This document shows, piece after piece, positions 60,633-64,000 of a stretch of DNA of 64,000 nt. The DNA is from Mauremys mutica. Taxonomy: Eukaryota > Chordata > Testudines > Geoemydidae. A program made the position numbers and the translations under genes. The notes under the pieces were generated by a model that ran no database searches, was not told the origin of the DNA, and was given only the letters and a program-made list of their open reading frames with translations. The DNA is taken from positions 73,415,697-73,479,696 of the forward strand of contig NC_059072.1 in NCBI RefSeq assembly GCF_020497125.1, given 5' to 3'. The stretch's first letter is position 1; each line of letters starts with the position of its first letter.

Positions 60633-61475
60633 CAGGATGGATTGGTTTAAATTTTAAGATTTAAAATTTAAATCATGATTTAAATCAGCAAGCAGGAAAC
60701 ATTGATTTAAATCAATTTTAACCTTGTTTTGCATTTGTACTTTAAAGTTGTTTTCCTAAAGGTTCATTCTCATTAGTTGGCAGCCATTGAAATCTGAAAC
60801 TAAATACAGCCTTCAAACTAAATTTGGTACTTTCTGTCAAGAAGAATGATATCTTATTTCTATAGAAATTAACTTAAGCAATTATATAATCTAACATACA
60901 TTTATTCAGATTCTTAATTTTTACATATTTATATTATGTTAGAAAAATAATGAATGAAGCATTTCTTACTCTTTTTAAACACACTTGTGATTTTGTATCA
61001 CGCTTCCTTTGGATGGAAGTTGGAATTCGATTAAAAATGTACAAAAACATTTACAAATTTGTTTTACACTAGTTAAATAAAATTACCTTAAGTGGCCTGG
61101 ATATGTAAGGGGAAAAAGCACCATAATGTGTTTTATATTTAAAAACAGATATTAAAAAAATGTACAAGAACCTGAAGAAAAGCCCTGTGTAGCTTGAAAG
61201 CTTCTCTATTTAGCCAACAGAAATTGATCCAATAAGAGACTGCATCACTCATCTTGTCTCTCAAACAAAGAAAGGTGGTTTAGCTCTCTTTAAAATTTCA
61301 GCAGCAAACAAGTATTACTTGATTTTTTTAATTACAATTATTTTAATGTTATGGTAAGTTTAGGCCTTAACCCAGGTTATCATGGTTTACATTTTTTAAT
61401 TTTTTTTAAATAAACCTATTTAATTCAAATAATCAATTTTTTATTTTTAAAAATCACTGATTTTTATTTACTCTG
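60633..61475. mobile_element. AT-rich DNA element (hAT-like), 843 bp
   Basis: The left end CAGGATGGATTGGTTTAAAT and the right end GATTTTTATTTACTCTG are degraded inverted termini of the family whose end is also seen at 47486. Flanks GTAATTTA (60625-60632) and CTTATTTA (61476-61483) agree at 6 of 8. Inside, 61168-61262 carries the GTAGCTTGAAAGCTTCTC and ATTGATCCAATAAGAGAC blocks also seen split around the solo LTR. No ORF. Confidence 0.6.
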
Positions 61476-63245
61476 CTTATTTACTTTAGGCATCTTATAA
61501 GAACAGGCTGCCAACTGCATGGTGATTTTCTAGTGACTCATCATAGACTAAGCCAAAATGTACTGTGTCTGAACACTAAGTACTGTTTCTCAGCATCTGG
61601 CTGTGTTATGATCAGTACTGAAATTCTTAGTAAAGGCACATCAGAGCATTTGGGGAACAGAGCACAATTTTTAATAGAAATATTATCTTCATAAATAAGA
61701 CATTATTTTCTCCCAAAATTTATAACACAAGCTGATCCAAATACATCAGTGCTTTACAATATACGAGCTACATAAATCTTACATACTAGCAGTTATTAGT
61801 TACAGGATTCCAATCGCCCTCCTTCCCTTCACAACCTCCTCAGGCAAAAGACTGTGTAATAACGTAACAAAAATGTAGTTTAATGACAATTACGGATGCA
61901 GCAAGACAAACCTCCAATCCAGCAAAAGTCTTAACACCATAGAAATAAGAATTTATGGGGAAGTCTACAGCATTCAGTGCCACTTGATAGCCTAGCATAT
62001 TTTAGTACCACTGCAAGATTCCATAAGGCATTCACTTCCATCCCAACAGATACCAAAAAGCAATGTATCTTTGCCAACTTCAAAGTCACAATCCAACACA
62101 AAGCTTTAACTGGTTAACTTACATTCCTGTACCAAATAAAACAGCACATCCGACTATCATGTTGTCCATACATAGGTAGCAATATCATATCTTAAAATCA
62201 TAAATGTAACATCAGCAATATTGCATTCAGTCATGAGCCTGAGGAAGGTAGACTGCCTATTGCATCAGCATCTGTTGGAGGAGGAAGAGAATGCCTTATA
62301 TAGCAGCACAGTGAACTACTACCAACACCGAAGGAGGTATAAAAGGCGGCAACAAATGAAGATTTTTTTTCCCCCTTAAATTCTTACTTCTATGCTTTCA
62401 GGGTTTGTAGAGAGCATCTCATTCCAGACATCCTGAGAGAACCCCCCTCTCCTGTTTAATTCAGAGGAGGAAACAATGTTAACACAAGAACCTCAACTAA
62501 TTACAAGGGACATGGTACTACATGAGGAAGAGACAGCCTACGGTTGACATTACTTAAATCAGAGAGACCTTTACAGGTCAAGACACAAACTTTTGAATTG
62601 CATCCAAAAATAAAATGGGAGTCAGCACAGACCACGCAGTACAGGTGTCACTCAGATGTTGAACCAAGGAGTAGCCACACTGGCAATTTCAGCTAGCACA
62701 CAAACTGCCTTCAAGAGTAACTCCCCAAAGAATATACTGCAGCTACCCAACAGCGACAAAAGAATAAATAATGGTGGAGAGGCTTAAATCAGAAAGAAGC
62801 AGTAGCTATTATTTATGCTTACACAAATAGAGGTGCCTACCCAAGATTCTAGATGTCTGTCATAAGTTATTAAAAAAAAAAAGCCCTTAATTGCCCACAC
62901 AATATTAACTCCCTTCCAGCCCATAAATATGATTACCCTCAGAAGTCCACCTGTCTGTAGCAGTCCATGTACATAGATGTGTTTTAGAACACCTAGAAAA
63001 ACCACTTTTGGCCACAGCTGCAACTTGATCCTCTTTATCCCTGGCTGCATTCAACAAGCTATCCAGATTGTTCTATTTATTAAGCAAATTCCAACTAGTG
63101 GGAACAGATTATCAACTCTTCTATATATTTTCTTCTAGCCAGTCAGGATCATCTGTTTCCCGTTCTTCAGCCAACTTTCATCTAGATAAGAGTCTTTAGT
63201 TGACACTGGAAAATGCCAAGACGGTCTCCTAGACAAGTCTGACAA

Positions 63246-63268
63246 GAGAGAGAGAGAGAGAGAGAGAG
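63246..63268. repeat. (GA)n microsatellite
   Basis: A simple dinucleotide run of about eleven GA units. Confidence 0.9.
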
Positions 63269-64000
63269 CAGAACCTTCACCCACTCCTATTGGGATCCAC
63301 CAGCCAACTATGCACACTGACAAGAGAACCTTGAAGCCCTGTGAGAGACTATCTGCCAATCCCCACTAACACCGGAATCTTTTTTGGGGTGCCAGGTGGA
63401 AGGGAGAAGGATGGGGTTGTGCCTCAAGCTTTGTCTAAACAGCCAAGTTTTCCTTTCAGCCATAACTATACCAATATAACTATACTGAAACAGTGTGGCC
63501 ATACCACTTTGTTTATGCCGCCTTAAGCTACTTTCCACGTGAATCACTTCATCCACAAAGCTCTGCACTTTTTCAAAATAACTGCAAAACATTCCATCAT
63601 GCAATGTCCTGCTACTAGTCCCTACGCATTCTGAGATTTCTTCTCATAGTACATTGTGGGATACCTATGGAACATATTGGAATTATGGGACTTGGGCTGA
63701 AAATAATAAATTCCCATGATTGCTTTCAAGGTATTCAATAGTTCATCAGGTTTAAAATGGCACTGGATCATTAAACCTGCTGCCAAGCAGCATGGAGGGA
63801 ACACTGAGTGATGTGATTCTGAATCATTAATACAAACAGGACCCTCCAAATATACTGGTAGTCACACATCCAGACGGCTTTGGATGAGCTGGATGCCAGC
63901 TACAAGCACAGCCACTACAATGGCGCATAGATACTGCTATAAGGAGGAGGTGGTAATGGTGGTGATAGAGGAGGATGAAGTTGAGCAGCTACTTCTACAG

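Larger units (their letters stand above)
40650..64000 (-). other. PPP1R12A: PPP1R12A intron 1 (partial, over 23 kb)
   Basis: The intron runs from the acceptor of exon 2 to the window edge, so exon 1 lies beyond 64000. Outside the mobile elements listed separately, I see nothing identifiable in 40650-41769, 42503-43365, 43564-45770, 47061-47420, 47487-48133, 51691-53240, 53400-54515, 54811-56590, 59756-60624 and 61484-64000. The last stretch has short ORFs and a GA microsatellite. Its end (63860-64000) looks faintly coding-like but has stops, and I could not place it. Confidence 0.88.

Noticed and set aside
63308..63604. 98-codon minus-strand ORF near the window end
   Set aside because: The residue order resembles no known family. 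Stops border it closely and neighbouring ORFs at 62784-63359 and 63622-63849 are similar noise. It might be an old transposon but cannot be supported.
1..64000. CRISPR array or prokaryotic-type system
   Set aside because: No regularly spaced direct repeats. Introns, SINEs, LINEs and AT-rich spacers mark a vertebrate nuclear genome.

Overview
The window is vertebrate nuclear DNA, most likely from a turtle. It is AT-rich, has very long introns, and is packed with interspersed repeats of kinds I associate with turtle genomes: CR1 LINEs, a tRNA-derived SINE with a CR1-like tail, several hAT-type miniature elements, Harbinger-like DNA transposons, DIRS-type retroelements, and a short repeat family carrying the block GGTGCCACAGGA. 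I name the order from memory of these families; no search was run.

The only host gene I can support is PPP1R12A (MYPT1, the myosin phosphatase targeting subunit), on the minus strand. Two coding exons are present: exon 2 at 40519-40649 and exon 3 at 6152-6270. Both have consensus splice sites, and their reading phases join exactly (phase 0 to 2, then 2 to 1). Together they encode the second to fourth ankyrin repeats. Exon 1 with the start codon and the PP1-binding motif should lie beyond 64000, and exon 4 onwards below position 1. Nearly the whole window is therefore intron: part of intron 3 (1-6151), all of intron 2 (6271-40518, about 34 kb) and at least 23 kb of intron 1 (40650-64000).

Layout. 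1-6151: a 421-bp near-perfect hairpin, a short repeat, a CR1-like tail and a possible old LTR. 6271-25950: a tRNA-type SINE, a 1.34-kb solo LTR with TG...CA ends and a 5-bp target duplication, two foldback repeats, a CR1 tail and a hAT element. 25953-30306: a degenerate Harbinger-like transposon joined to two CR1 pieces in opposite orientation. 31062-31255: a TA-flanked MITE. 33501-38378: a decayed DIRS-type element with gag, reverse transcriptase and RNase H remnants, itself hit by a hAT MITE and another repeat. 41778-48330: a run of hAT-type elements, several with recognisable 8-bp duplications. 48331-51690: a second, truncated DIRS-type element. 56840-59755: a plus-strand CR1 carrying a nested foldback. 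60633-61475: an AT-rich element.

The most interesting observations are these. Three foldback (inverted-pair) repeats each sit as a unit between 11-12 bp direct repeats, which implies each inserted already in palindromic form. There is a long intronic hairpin. Three short coding-like segments (18809-19123 plus, 39610-39801 plus, 53245-53394 minus) could not be assigned to any family. I saw no operon, CRISPR array, functional tRNA or rRNA gene, or intact mobile-element gene.
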